From Lycorma delicatula (Eukaryota > Arthropoda > Insecta > Hemiptera > Fulgoridae), in NCBI RefSeq assembly GCF_047948215.1, contig NC_134465.1, positions 45,432,446 to 45,496,445 on the forward strand: a DNA stretch of 64,000 nucleotides, read 5' to 3'. Below, one piece after another: positions 21,614 to 31,017 of the stretch. The translations under genes were made by a program, and so were the position numbers. How positions within the stretch are numbered: the first letter of the stretch is position 1; the number at the start of each line of letters is the position of its first letter. The notes below the pieces were generated by a model that ran no database searches, was not told the origin of the DNA, and saw only the letters and a program-made list of their open reading frames with translations.

Positions 21614-24311
21614 GCCCACCCTCAGACTCTTGCAGTGGAACGCCAACTCAGTAGTAGGCCGGACGGAGGAACTATGCCGTCTGGCCGAGGATCTACTGAT
21701 AGACGTGATACTGTTGTCTGAGACGTGCTTGAACCCAAACAAGCAACTGACCCTTCGGAACTATTTTACATATAGGACGGATAGGCCAGTTCGACCCGGA
21801 TCTCGCACCTCTGGTGGAACTGCGGTTTTAGTCCACAGACGCCACATGCATGCGCGCGTTGTTCTTCATACAAACGTGATGGAGCAAACGTGTGTGCATG
21901 TGGAGCATCTGGGCACGGTGTATCGGCTGGTTTCGGCTTATAGCAAGCCGAACGACGCGGTAACCGGCGCAGATCTGGATGCCGTGCTGGAAAATTGGGA
22001 TGGGCCCGTGATACTCATGGGCGACCTCAATGCCAAACACGTGTCATGGAACAGCATTCTGACAAATCCGAATGGCAGATTGCTGTACGAAAGGGCGAGA
22101 GCCCGCCGCTTGGTCGTCGTAGGCCCTGAGGTGCCCACGTTCGTGCATCGCTCAGGCAGATCTAGGCCTGACGTGCTGGATATCGCAGTCATGAAGGGGG
22201 GTACCCTCCCATTCATGATTGAAACGATAGAAGACCTCAGCTCGGACCATTCCCCTGTCCTGATGGAACTAGGTCAGGCAGGGGGTGGCCGAGATCCCCC
22301 GCCTATACCCCGAAGGTCAGTCAACTGGAAAAGGTTCTACGAGACCCTCCAGCGGGAGTACAGGCCGGTAAATCCTGAGCTCCTGAACACCCCGGAGGAA
22401 ATCGACGACACTGTGGGGCGCGTCACGTCGTCAATGACCGAGGCCCTGGCAGGCAGTTCATCGGCCAAAACTCGAGCAGTTGTTCGAAACGACCTCCCTC
22501 CTCATATCTCCGAAGCCATAACGGAGAAACGACGACTGAGGAGGAGATATCGAATCACCTTGTCCCCCGCTGATAAGCGGGTCTTTTATAATCAAACGGA
22601 CAGGGTAAAACAACTGCTGACAAGCCATCGAGAGGATTCGTGGAACGAATACCTCGCCTCGGTCTCTGACGACATCTCCTCGGTGTTCAGGTTGAACAGG
22701 AGACTGCGAGAAGGGAAGAAGCCTCGCCATCCGGTTGTGGGGCAGCGAGGTTTTCTTGCATACTCGGAGGCGGAGAGGGCCGAGGTATTCGCCGATACCT
22801 TGGAGGAGCAGTTCACTCCAAACCCCCCTCCCTCCCCGAACGACGAGCACACAACCGAGGTGGAATCCTTTCTTGTAGATTATTTCTCACAGGTGGAGGA
22901 CGCCCCTCTAGAGATTGACCAAGTCACTGAAGCGGAAGTTTCCGCAGCCATTAAGGCCACAAGCCCCGACAAGGCCCCGGGTGTCGACGGGATCAGCGCC
23001 CGTGCATTCCGGAACATACCGGCCTCCGTGATTACAGCAATTTCGGTGATATTCACGTCCATTTTGTACGTTGGATATTTCCCGAATTGTTGGAAAACGG
23101 CCAAAGTCGTATGTTTACCCAAACCGGGGAAAAGTTTACTTTTCCCACGGAATTATAGGCCAATCTCCCTGTTACCGGTATTGTCTAAGTTGTTCGAGAG
23201 GATTTTTCTCGAAAAACTGAGGCGATACATGGAGGGAGAAGTGCGGCCCGAGCAATTTGGGTTCAGGGAGGGTCACTCAACCACCCTCCAACTGGTAAAA
23301 ATAATAGACGACCTTGTCGGAGGCCTGAACAGGAAACGGGTGACTGCAGCCGTTTTTCTGGATGTGGCCAAGGCCTTTGACAAAGTTTGGCATAGCGGGC
23401 TGCTTTATAAGCTAGCGCGATCGGCGATCCCCTACCGCTATGTCAGACTGATGCGGTCATACCTGCTAGACCGACATTTTGTCGTGCGCGTAGGGGAAAC
23501 GATTTCCTCCACCAGAGAAATAGCCGCTGGGGTTCCCCAAGGAGCAGTACTTTCCCCGTTCTTGTACACTTTGTACGTGAACGATATGCCGCTGTCGGAA
23601 GGGGTCAAAACGGCCCTTTACGCAGACGACACGGCATATTTCTACGAATCCGCAAATGTGGATTACGCGGTCCGGAGGCTCCAAAGGCAGCTGGACTTAG
23701 TGGAACCGTGGCTCGACATGTGGAGAATCAGGGTCAACGGTGAAAAATCGGTGGCCGTGATGTTCACATGCAAGACACGAAAACCGACCAGTGAGCTGGA
23801 AATCTCAGGGGAGAAAATCCCTTTTGAGAAAACAGTTAAGTACCTGGGGGTGGTGTTGGACAGGCGGCTTACCTTCGGCGAACATGTAAATTATGCGACC
23901 CGGAGGGCTAAGGCCGCCAGAGCCTCACTATACCCAGTGCTGAACAGTGCCAGCCCATACCCACTGGCAACTAAGCTTCTCATTTTTCGGCTGTACGTAC
24001 TGCCGATTCTAACATATGCTTACCCGGCATGGGGGGCAATGTTGAGCTCCTCGCTTCAAAAGAAGATCGAGGCCGTCCAAAACATCGCGTTGCGGACGAT
24101 CTTTGGAGCTCCGTGGTTCGTCAGGAACGCCACTCTCCGATCTGATGCGAGATTTCAATCCGTGTCCGAGGTGGGGGTGGCGCAGGCGCGCAGACTGTTC
24201 GGGAGAGCGGCTGTGTCCGAACACAGTCATCTTCGGGACATCTGCAGAGAGGACCCAACTCCGACAGTTGTAAGGAAGCGGCCTCACGCCGTACTGGACG
24301 AACCACCGTGA
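21606..24311 (+). CDS. J1 ORF2, endonuclease-reverse transcriptase (901 aa)
   Basis: Seen: an apurinic-type endonuclease domain (about 5-225) with QWNAN (10-14), SET (Glu39), GDLNAKH (about 139-145) and SSDHSP (about 212-217), all catalytic positions present. RT domain (about 470-740) with NYRPISLL, QFGFREGHST, FLDVAKAFDKVW (motif A), GVPQGAVLSPFLY (motif B) and YADDTAYF (motif C, about 672). Thumb and C-terminus follow (KYLGVVLDRRLTF, then LRDICRE). Known: endonuclease nicks the chromosome and RT copies the RNA at the nick. No RNase H or CCHC C-terminal domain is apparent, as in Jockey. Length matches the family. Intact frame and duplicated target suggest recent transposition. Confidence 0.95.
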   Translation: MVRPTLRLLQWNANSVVGRTEELCRLAEDLLIDVILLSETCLNPNKQLTLRNYFTYRTDRPVRPGSRTSGGTAVLVHRRHMHARVVLHTNVMEQTCVHVEHLGTVYRLVSAYSKPNDAVTGADLDAVLENWDGPVILMGDLNAKHVSWNSILTNPNGRLLYERARARRLVVVGPEVPTFVHRSGRSRPDVLDIAVMKGGTLPFMIETIEDLSSDHSPVLMELGQAGGGRDPPPIPRRSVNWKRFYETLQREYRPVNPELLNTPEEIDDTVGRVTSSMTEALAGSSSAKTRAVVRNDLPPHISEAITEKRRLRRRYRITLSPADKRVFYNQTDRVKQLLTSHREDSWNEYLASVSDDISSVFRLNRRLREGKKPRHPVVGQRGFLAYSEAERAEVFADTLEEQFTPNPPPSPNDEHTTEVESFLVDYFSQVEDAPLEIDQVTEAEVSAAIKATSPDKAPGVDGISARAFRNIPASVITAISVIFTSILYVGYFPNCWKTAKVVCLPKPGKSLLFPRNYRPISLLPVLSKLFERIFLEKLRRYMEGEVRPEQFGFREGHSTTLQLVKIIDDLVGGLNRKRVTAAVFLDVAKAFDKVWHSGLLYKLARSAIPYRYVRLMRSYLLDRHFVVRVGETISSTREIAAGVPQGAVLSPFLYTLYVNDMPLSEGVKTALYADDTAYFYESANVDYAVRRLQRQLDLVEPWLDMWRIRVNGEKSVAVMFTCKTRKPTSELEISGEKIPFEKTVKYLGVVLDRRLTFGEHVNYATRRAKAARASLYPVLNSASPYPLATKLLIFRLYVLPILTYAYPAWGAMLSSSLQKKIEAVQNIALRTIFGAPWFVRNATLRSDARFQSVSEVGVAQARRLFGRAAVSEHSHLRDICREDPTPTVVRKRPHAVLDEPP

Positions 24312-24495
24312 TGGTGCGGTGCGGTAGCCGAAAATCGACAAACCAGGCTTAGGGGCCTCCATATCGCATGAGCCATAAACGGAATAGTGCGTCAGACGCG
24401 TTTCCGGGGTCGCGAGTGAATAGTTTTTTCGCGAGTTATATAGTTTGAAGACTTCAAATACGGTAAGTCGCGCACAAAACAAAAACGCGGTCTAA

Positions 24496-24531
<36 letters not shown>

Positions 24532-25316
24532 CTCGCGTGTGTTTTGTTCTGTTTCTCTTGTTTCAGAAACGGGAGAAACGTGGATGTGGAACGACGCGTT
24601 GTGCCGTCTCATCCTGCCAGTCGAAAGGAAAGTAAAAATAATTTTTTTTTTTTTTTTCTCTCGTGTGTGTGTTCTGCTTCTTTTGTTGCAGATGCCAACA
24701 GCCACCACAAAAACAAATGGTTTCTTCACTGCGGCCACGCGGTCCCCCCAACCCCTTCTCAGACACACGCGTGTCTGAAGGTTAATAATTACGTGGAGAG
24801 AATAATTACTGTTTACTTCTTTCCAGAAAATCGCCGCCCCAAAACCGCGATCGCGAATAGGTATCACCATCTGTAAGTTAAACTTACAGTAAGATAAAAT
24901 AATCCAGCAATTGCGACTCCTCCGGAAAAGGGGACACATTGCCCCCTCCTTATAGCTAGTGCCCCGTTGTGGCGTATTCCTGCTAGCCTATTAAAGAGTT
25001 AGCACCGAAAGGACTTCAGTGGACGGTCTGAAGGGGAATTACGTCGGGAGGACAGGCTTTATAAGCCTAGCCTTCCGCGGTCGGCCCATGAAATGGGTTC
25101 GATAACGCTGGTTTAACAACGGATTGGAATGCAATTAAATCCGTCTTAAATTCACTAAAATAATAATAGACAAAACTTGAAAAATTAGATCCGAGATTAA
25201 AAAAATAACCCTTTTAAAAACAAGCCCGATTAGAAAGATCCAGCAGCAAGGGACTCTGTCCAGGTTCTGCGATAAAGTAGGGAGTAATAGACTCCTGCCA
25301 ACTTTGCATTCCATTC
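24312..25316 (+). promoter_or_regulatory. J1 3'UTR with structured terminus
   Basis: Contains two long T runs (24498-24530 and 24638-24657), each followed by a pyrimidine tract and AG (CTCTTGTTTCAG, CTTTTGTTGCAG), plus donor-like GGTAAGTCGC near 24462 and TGTAAGTT near 24872. The last 380 bp are conserved in J2 and include hairpins CCCATGAAATGGG and GGCTTTATAAGCC. TGGAATGCAA (25125-25134) is complementary to the terminal TTGCATTCCA (25304-25313). This is a likely RT-recognition structure (inference). Confidence 0.7.
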
Positions 25317-25328
25317 CATAGTTTTATG
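25317..25328 (+). repeat. Right target-site duplication of J1
   Basis: CATAGTTTTATG, exact copy of 19670-19681. Confidence 0.92.
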
Positions 25329-25821
25329 TTACCATTTATTTAACTCAAGGAGTAGATATATAATGACAACAGTATAGTAACATTTAGAAAACGTTAATTT
25401 CACCTGTGCTTCAGGTGAATCGGATATTTTACTTGAATTATAACCACAAAAAACCTTTTATTGATAATGTTTTGCAACAAATTAATGTGCTCATTTCAGG
25501 TGAAAAACAATGCATTATATAAACTGCTTCTGTTCAGTAACATATACTTAAAGTAACAATTAAATATTATTAGTCAAAATTCAAAATATCAAAATATTTT
25601 GAAAATATTATTTTTAATTCAAAATATTTCTTCTTTTTTTTTTTTTTAAATACGTTTTTTAAATACGTATACACTTATACGCGCTATAGTTCACTCTGAA
25701 GTAATGTGGAACTGCGCTAATAGTACAGTGGAAGGGATAGTTTATACTGCAACAGGACTGTCGTCGGTCAAGCAATCCCATTTCCACTCTCGGCATCGAC
25801 TGAGCTTTTTAAACTTTGATG

Positions 25822-25868
<47 letters not shown>
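25329..25868. other. Spacer with (TA)n(CA)n tract
   Basis: No gene. A segment at 25690-25805 is richer in GC but unassigned. A (TA)n(CA)n tract lies at 25826-25870. Confidence 0.4.
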
Positions 25869-25870
<2 letters not shown>

Positions 25871-26616
25871 AGGATAAGTCAATTATTATCCGCAATTTAG
25901 TTATATTTTTGTTTATGTTTGTAGTGTTGCATGGGACATCTTCTTAGACAGAATCATCGCTGGTGACGAAACACGGATCCATCATTACGAGCCGGAGAGT
26001 AAACGGCAGACTATGGAATGGAAACATCCAAATTTGCCCTGAAAAAAAAAGTTCAAGACCCAACCGTCCGCAGGAAAACTGATGCTTACGGTTTTTTGGG
26101 ACTCACAAGGCCCAGTGCTGGAACATTATGAGAAAAAGAGCACGACATTTAACAGTGCGCATTACAGTGAGATGCTTACTGCTAACCTGAAGCCTGCAAT
26201 TCGAAGCAAACGCCGAGGACTGCTGTCGAAAGGTATTGTGTTGTTGCACGATAATGCCCGTTCACATACTACTACTCGCTGAAACGCTCCAGAAACTCAA
26301 CTTTGAAGTACTGGCTCATCCTCCGTATAGTCCTGATCTTACCCCTTCTGACTACCGCTTGTTTGATCCACTCAAAGAGGCATTAAGGAGCTGTCGATTT
26401 ATCTCGGACGAAACAGTGAAAAAAACGTTGCATTCTTGGCTTCCAGCTTAACGGAAAATCATCTTTTATGAGGGCATCAGGAAGCTTGTGCAACGATGGA
26501 TCAAGTGCGTTGAAATGCAAGGGGACTATGTTGAAAAATGATGTACATGTAAGTTTCCCATTCGTATTGCAATAAAATGTATAACCACATTGCCGATAAT
26601 AATTAACTTACCCTAG
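25869..26616 (+). mobile_element. Mariner M1, internally deleted copy
   Basis: Ends AAGGATAAGTCAATTATTATCC (trimmed: AGGATAAGTCAATTATTATC at 25871) and, inverted, CGATAATAATTAACTTACCC near 26594-26613, followed by TA. The unit is about 750 bp rather than the ~1.3 kb of an intact mariner. The N-terminal DNA-binding half of the transposase is missing. Confidence 0.85.
25945..26545 (+). pseudogene. Mariner M1 transposase remnant (catalytic half)
   Basis: With two stops and a frameshift it reads DRIIAGDETRIHHYEPESKR, KTQPSAGKLMLTVFWDSQGP, LLSKGIVLLHDNARSHT, ETLQKLNFEVLAHPPYSPDL and TPSDYRLFDPLKEALRS. The three Asp of the DD34D triad (GDE, HDN, SDY) remain recognisable. The helix-turn-helix half is absent, so it cannot act on its own. 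Cut-and-paste DNA transposase; relatives at 51379(-) and 2669. Confidence 0.9.
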
Positions 26617-26935
26617 TATGTATGAGGTGGTATAATCAAAGAAAAAAAAAATGATCTGCCGTGAGATATAACATATTATCGAAATTAGCCTTTTAAATAT
26701 AACAATCATAACATGACAGGATTATTAAAGAAAGTTTGTTGTGAAGTGGTGAATGGCTCTGAGGGAGTGTGATATTCATATAGATGTATAGATAAAATAG
26801 GAGATAAATAATAGCAGATATATAGATAATAGATAAAATAGGCGGCCCACCTGGGTGCTTACTTCGCCAAGATAGGTGTTTCGGTATCGATCACCGGTTA
26901 GTTGAGATATTCGCTGTTAGGATAAGAATGGAAAG
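26617..26935. other. Spacer
   Basis: AT-rich, with a more GC-rich patch at 26842-26930 that I could not assign. Confidence 0.35.
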
Positions 26936-26936
26936 C

Positions 26937-27075
26937 CACCGGGTTGGTCTAGTGGTGAACGCGTCTTTCCGAATCGAATAGGATGTAGAGGGTATACTGA
27001 AATGAAACGACTAGCACTAGATAGGGAATCTTGGAGAGCTGCATCAAACCAGTCAAATGACTGAAGACAAAAAAA
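26937..27075 (+). mobile_element. Chimera: SINE head joined to LINE-A 3' tail
   Basis: The first ~40 bp (GCCACCGGGTTGGTCTAGTG then GTGAACGCGTC) are the SINE box A head. At about 26977 the sequence switches to the LINE-A 3' end (GGATGTAGAGGGTATACTGA ... GCATCAAACCAGTCAAATGA) and a poly(A). The rest of the SINE is not found after the poly(A), so a simple nested insertion is unlikely. Confidence 0.75.
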
Positions 27076-27084
27076 AAAAATAAT

Positions 27085-27230
27085 AATAAAAAAAATATGA
27101 TAAAATATCAGAAGTTTTTAATGAAATAAAATTTGATGTACTGTTCATTAAAAAAAAAAAATGCGTAAATGTAATTTAATAGGCGTACAAGGAAGTCATG
27201 TGTTTTCCAACATCAGATTTTTTATAAAAT
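27085..27230 (+). repeat. DR repeat, 3' end
   Basis: ATCAGAAGTTTTTAATGAAA, TTTAATAGGCGTACAAGGAA and AACATCAGATTTTTT are shared with full DR copies. Confidence 0.7.
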
Positions 27231-27753
27231 GGAATTTGTACTATTTTTATTAAAATGGTTTGTTCACAAAAAAAAACATAAAAATAATCTAAAGCCAAGG
27301 ATGTGTTACTTGTAAAGGATTAATATTTGTGTAAATCAGATTCAGTGGTTAAGTTATAAAATAAAACCTGGCTACAATGTTTCCGAACCTTACCGAAATT
27401 TGCATACAGATTAAAATTTAATCCTTCCCTGTATGATGAATTTGAAAATTGCTTTTAACCATTTTATCTTGTATTACATATTTATTTATTCACTAATTTT
27501 ATTAACTAAAGAATAATTAATTAATTTTTCCCCCGTAAGGGATTAAAAAAACCTTTTTTTCTTAATAATTATTTCTTTTCCCTTAAGATACAACAGTACG
27601 ATTATGTCCCTTCGGTTCGTATACCATTTTTAATATTCATTTTTTTAAAATCAAAATGCTTAAATACTTATAGTTACGTATTTGAAATAGACAAAAATTA
27701 ACTTACATGTAAGTCCTTTTAAAATAAATTTCTTATATGTATATTTATGTGAA
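27231..27753. other. AT-rich spacer
   Basis: No gene or repeat copy recognised. Confidence 0.4.
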
Positions 27754-27843
27754 CTAGCTCCCCGTCACGGCTTTGCCGGCTATATATGGTTACTTGTGTT
27801 TCCTGTAGCGATCAATCTTTTTCGGCATACTTCTGTCTAAGAA

Positions 27844-27845
<2 letters not shown>
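27754..27845 (-). mobile_element. Helitron-B 3'-end fragment
   Basis: On the minus strand ends with hairpin GCCGGCAAAGCCG and GGGGAGCTAG|T, the Helitron 3' signature; the adjoining ~70 bp resemble the starts of the copies at 37910 and 43081 (GGTTACTTGTGTTTCCTG). Confidence 0.6.

Positions 27846-27848
<3 letters not shown>

Positions 27849-27914
<66 letters not shown>
27849..27914. repeat. Compound microsatellite (AT)n(AG)n
   Basis: About 23 AT units run into about 10 AG units, abutting the 5' truncation point of a LINE-B copy. Confidence 0.95.
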
Positions 27915-28615
27915 CCTGTTACTGATACTATGCGGAAAAAAAGGTCATCATTGGTCATCTCATAAGGACACCGGAAACAAGACTGTCAAAAAATATCATT
28001 GAAAAGCTCTGGTTCCAAAAGCTAGAAGTAGGATGGAACAAAGAACCCACCGGGTTGGTCTAGTGGTGAATGCATCTTCCCAAATCAGCTGATTTGGAAG
28101 TCGAGTGTTCCAGCGTTCAAGTCCTAGTAAAGCCAGTTATTTTTACACGGATTTGAATACTAGATCGTGGATACTGGTATTCTTTGGTGGGTTGGGTTTC
28201 AATTAACCACACATCTCAGGAACGGTCAAACTGAGAATGTACAAGACTACACTTCATTTATACTCATACATATCATCCTCATTCATCCTCTGAAGAATTA
28301 TCTAAACGGTAGTTACCGGAGGCTAAACAGGAAAAAGAAAGGACGGATCAAAGAAATTAGAGAAGATATGAAAGAATTGGGAATTTCCCTGACTGACCAA
28401 CAGAATAAAACTGGAAAAATTACAAAGCTAAACATTATAGACAGACGAAATACAACGAAGAGGGTGTTTACAGATGAAGAAAAGAAAGCAAGATCTCAAC
28501 GGATGAAGAAATACTGGGCAGCTCGGAAGAGTAAAATAACATGCTTTTCTCTGAAAAGATCCAACTAAAATTGACTTAAATGGTCCCATATTGGCCGTAA
28601 AAGCATAATAATAAT
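27915..28615 (+). pseudogene. LINE-B copy 1, 5'-truncated, broken by a SINE
   Basis: Begins CCTGTTACTGATACTATGCG and reads HLIRTPETRLSKNIIEKLWF then FQKLEVGW, is interrupted by a SINE at 28044-28340, and continues KEIREDMKELGISLTDQQNK, TKRVFTDEEKKARSQRMKKY and WAARKSKITCFSLKRSN, with stop at 28566. The 3'UTR TGGTCCCATATTGGCC ends in (TAA)n. The 133-codon frame 28167-28568 is a chance fusion of SINE sequence to this C-terminus. Confidence 0.85.
28044..28340 (+). mobile_element. tRNA-derived SINE, copy 3, nested in LINE-B
   Basis: Flanked by GGATGGAACAAAG (28031-28043) and GGACGGATCAAAG (28341-28353), an imperfect 13-bp target-site duplication of the LINE-B sequence GGATGGATCAAAG. Box A, box B (slightly altered: GTTCAAGTCC) and the 3' end GGAGGCTAAACAGGAAAAAG are present. 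Confidence 0.92.
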
Positions 28616-28632
28616 AAATAAATATATATATA

Positions 28633-29310
28633 AGCTCCCCGTTGCAGCTTTGCCCGCGCTATATTTTACTTGCGTTTCCTGTACTGTATTTTTTTTTTTA
28701 GTGAAATAACTGGATGCAGGTGGAGCCGGGTTGGTTGAGCCACAGGCCGTATGCCTTCGCACCCCTTAAAAAAAATCGGAATTAAAAAAAAACCGAAAAC
28801 GGTTTTTAAATATTTATCTAAAGATTATTGTAAGCCCTCGTTTAGTAATCTCGTTTAGAAAAATTTACAATCATTGTTCAAAATTATTTTTACCGTTTTC
28901 ACCTTCTTTCAAGATCTTCAATTTCAAAAATCTAGAAATTGTTATATTCACATGAAAATTACACCTATCAAAAATCATGTTTGTTTATTCTTTTGTTATC
29001 GAAAAAGTAAAAACGGCAACAGGGTTTCAAAAAAAATTCAAAAACTCTTTTTAACCCTGAAATTTTGAATTTCAAAAAACTTACAAATTGGTTTTTATAT
29101 ATTCACATGAATATTACACAAACAAAAAATCAAGCTGATACCATCATTTGTTACCGAGAAGTTAAAACAGTAATAAATTCGATTGTTACTCCGTTTTGCC
29201 TTTAAGTACAAATTTAAAAAAAATGCTTTCTTAGTATTCAGTTCACCGTAAGAAAAACATGTATAAAATATTCATCAATTTATCTTCTGTAGTTTTTGCT
29301 TGGCGTTGAT
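28633..29310 (-). repeat. Helitron-like 3' end with degenerate internal repeats
   Basis: AGCTCCCCGTTGCAGCTTTG and GCGCTATATTTTACTTGCGT resemble the Helitron-B terminus, but the CTAG is lost. Downstream, two degenerate ~150-bp direct repeats (ATTCACATGAAAATTACACC at about 28947 and ATTCACATGAATATTACACA at about 29102) follow. The right boundary is uncertain. Confidence 0.45.
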
Positions 29311-29504
29311 TATGTATCATTCACTATATGTTGTCTTCAATTTCAGTAAGACTTCTATTGAAAATATCTGTACTGAAAAATATCTTGGGAGCGGCACATT
29401 GTAAGAAAGGAGCATGAGAATTTATCGGTTCGAATGAGAAGTACAGCACCGTAACGGATTATTTAATATTTACACGTTTTAATAAACCATTTTGTCATTT
29501 TCAG

Positions 29505-29790
29505 ATAACATTTCCGAATAACCGTGAACTGTTAGATCGAGAGTGTACCTACCTGATGCATGCAAAATTTATCCTTCGACGTACTAATAAATACCCCGTT
29601 TTGAATTTTGAAAATCGGACGATTGTTTGCAGAGATTTTGCATCTCCCAAAACAGCGCCTCAGAGGTACCCCGTTTGTTATCGGGTGATGGTGACTATGG
29701 GTCCAGCCTCCAACAAGATGCTTGTGTACCTCACCATTCTAGCGTTACACGCAATCTCCACGGCATGCCCATTATTGTTAAATAAAAATC
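29505..29790 (+). CDS. Candidate host exon with a signal-peptide-like stretch
   Basis: A good acceptor (TTTTGTCATTTTCAG) ends at 29504. The following frame is open to 29843 and includes MGPASNKMLVYLTILALHAI STACP, written here split, with a hydrophobic core typical of a secretion signal (about residues 55-75 of the frame). Composition is less AT-rich than the surroundings. No donor with consensus GTAAG is seen; GTTAAAT at 29776 is the nearest. No similarity to a known protein was recognised. It may be an exon carrying 5'UTR and signal peptide, or chance. Confidence 0.3.
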
Positions 29791-29843
29791 TTTTAAATAA
29801 TATTATTCTATTTAACGTGAATTTAATTCTATTATTTTTGTAA

Positions 29844-30340
29844 TATTATTCATTCGATTGATTTGAATGACTCAGTTTAAACCTAGCTCACACAGTGATG
29901 GACTCACAGTTCATTAATTCAATTCATTAAAGTTTGTCCTTCAACCGAGAAAATACTTCATGTGTATATGTATATATTTTTTTTTCGAGATGAAATATAT
30001 CTTAAAACCTTCTGTTACGCCAAACATGGGCAAAAATTTGGTTGTGATTGAACTAGTAGGTTTTTCTTTATCCAGAACAAACAAAAATCCGCTTTCTCTT
30101 CGTACAATAGTATGTTAAATAAATACATAAAATTTAACAAAACTTGATTTTGCTAAAACTAAAAGTTTTACTAATTAGAGTTTTCGAGAATTTATTTCTA
30201 AAAAAAATATAATAATGTGAATAATGTGTTAATTTTTTAAAAAAATTAATAAATCTTTTAAAAAATCAAATTTTACAGAAGAAGAAGCAGAACAAAATAT
30301 AAATGAAATTATATACATAAAAAAATTATTGTTTTATTTC
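29844..30340. other. AT-rich spacer
   Basis: No gene seen. Confidence 0.4.
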
Positions 30341-30975
30341 TACTTCCTTGTACGAAGTAAAGGAAGTATTGTGATCGCGAAAAATTTCGGTTTTCAGATT
30401 TCAACGAAAAATATCCATTTTGACCATCCCTGAATCCATTTTGACTAGTTTCGGCGTGACGTCTTTACGTACGTATGTATCTCGAAAAACTCGAAAACGA
30501 TTAGCCGTAGAATGGTAAAATTTTGGATTTAGGACTGTTGTAATATCTAGTTGTGCACCACCCCTTTTCATTTCAAATGACTGGACCAAAGCGTCCATAA
30601 AAGCCCAAAATTTAAACTTTTGGATTTTGTACTTTTTCTTAACTGCAGTAATAATCTCTCATTAATAGCTTTTCAGCGATGTATCACATAAATGGTACTT
30701 ATTTTCAGTGGTTCCAGAGTTATATCTCAAATAAAATTTTAATTAAGGAAATATTTGGATTTTACAATGGGGAGGGACATCGGTTCGAATCTGACTTCAC
30801 ATAAATATATTTTTTTAACTTTTTTTTTTTTTTTAATTTAAATATATTGATTTATTAATAATTATGAACTTCTCACTAAAAAATGTTTTACAATAAATAA
30901 TAATTCAATAATAAAAATATGAAAAACAAACAAGTTATTAGTGAAATAAAATTTAATGTAGTCTTCATTTTAATC
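30341..30975 (+). repeat. DR repeat, near-complete copy 1
   Basis: Opens with the hairpin ACTTCCTTGTACGAAGTAAAGGAAGT, quoted by arms only: ACTTCCTT and AAGGAAGT. Then TTTTCAGATTTCAACG, a spacer with TCCATTTTGACTAGTTTCGG, and the box-B-like GGTTCGAATCTGAC near 30782. No coding capacity; the ~65-codon minus frames in several DR copies are shared non-coding sequence. Its end is lost where Helitron-A begins. Confidence 0.8.
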
Positions 30976-31017
30976 CAAAAATCTTTACAGAGGTTAATAA
31001 TTATTATTAAATCGATA

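Larger units (their letters stand above)
19682..25316 (+). mobile_element. J1: full-length Jockey-type non-LTR retrotransposon
   Basis: A 5.6-kb unit bounded by a 12-bp target-site duplication. It contains a 489-bp leader, ORF1 (20171-21613), ORF2 (21606-24311) and a ~1-kb 3'UTR. Both ORFs are uninterrupted and keep their key residues, so this copy may still encode the machinery for target-primed reverse transcription in the nucleus. It ends TTTGCATTCCATTC with no poly(A) or simple-repeat tail. The sister copy J2 ends at the same place. GC content is far above the flanks. The clade call (Jockey) rests on ORF1 layout and RT motifs seen by eye. Confidence 0.95.

Noticed and set aside
24873..24900. 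True intron removal as the cause of the J1/J2 difference
   Set aside because: The segment missing from J1 is not bounded by GT and AG at the exact join (GTAAGTT kept on the left, AAACTTACA on the right), so simple splicing does not explain it.
24539..24939. Small ORFs in the J1 3'UTR as genes
   Set aside because: They cover poly-T runs and are not conserved in frame in J2; treated as UTR.
28167..28568. 133-codon ORF as a gene
   Set aside because: The first part is SINE sequence, the last part the LINE-B C-terminus; the fusion results from the nested insertion.
30401..30598. Conserved minus-strand ORFs in DR copies (30.4, 45.6, 48.3, 52.9 kb)
   Set aside because: They recur because the repeat recurs; frames differ by indels and stops and have no domain.
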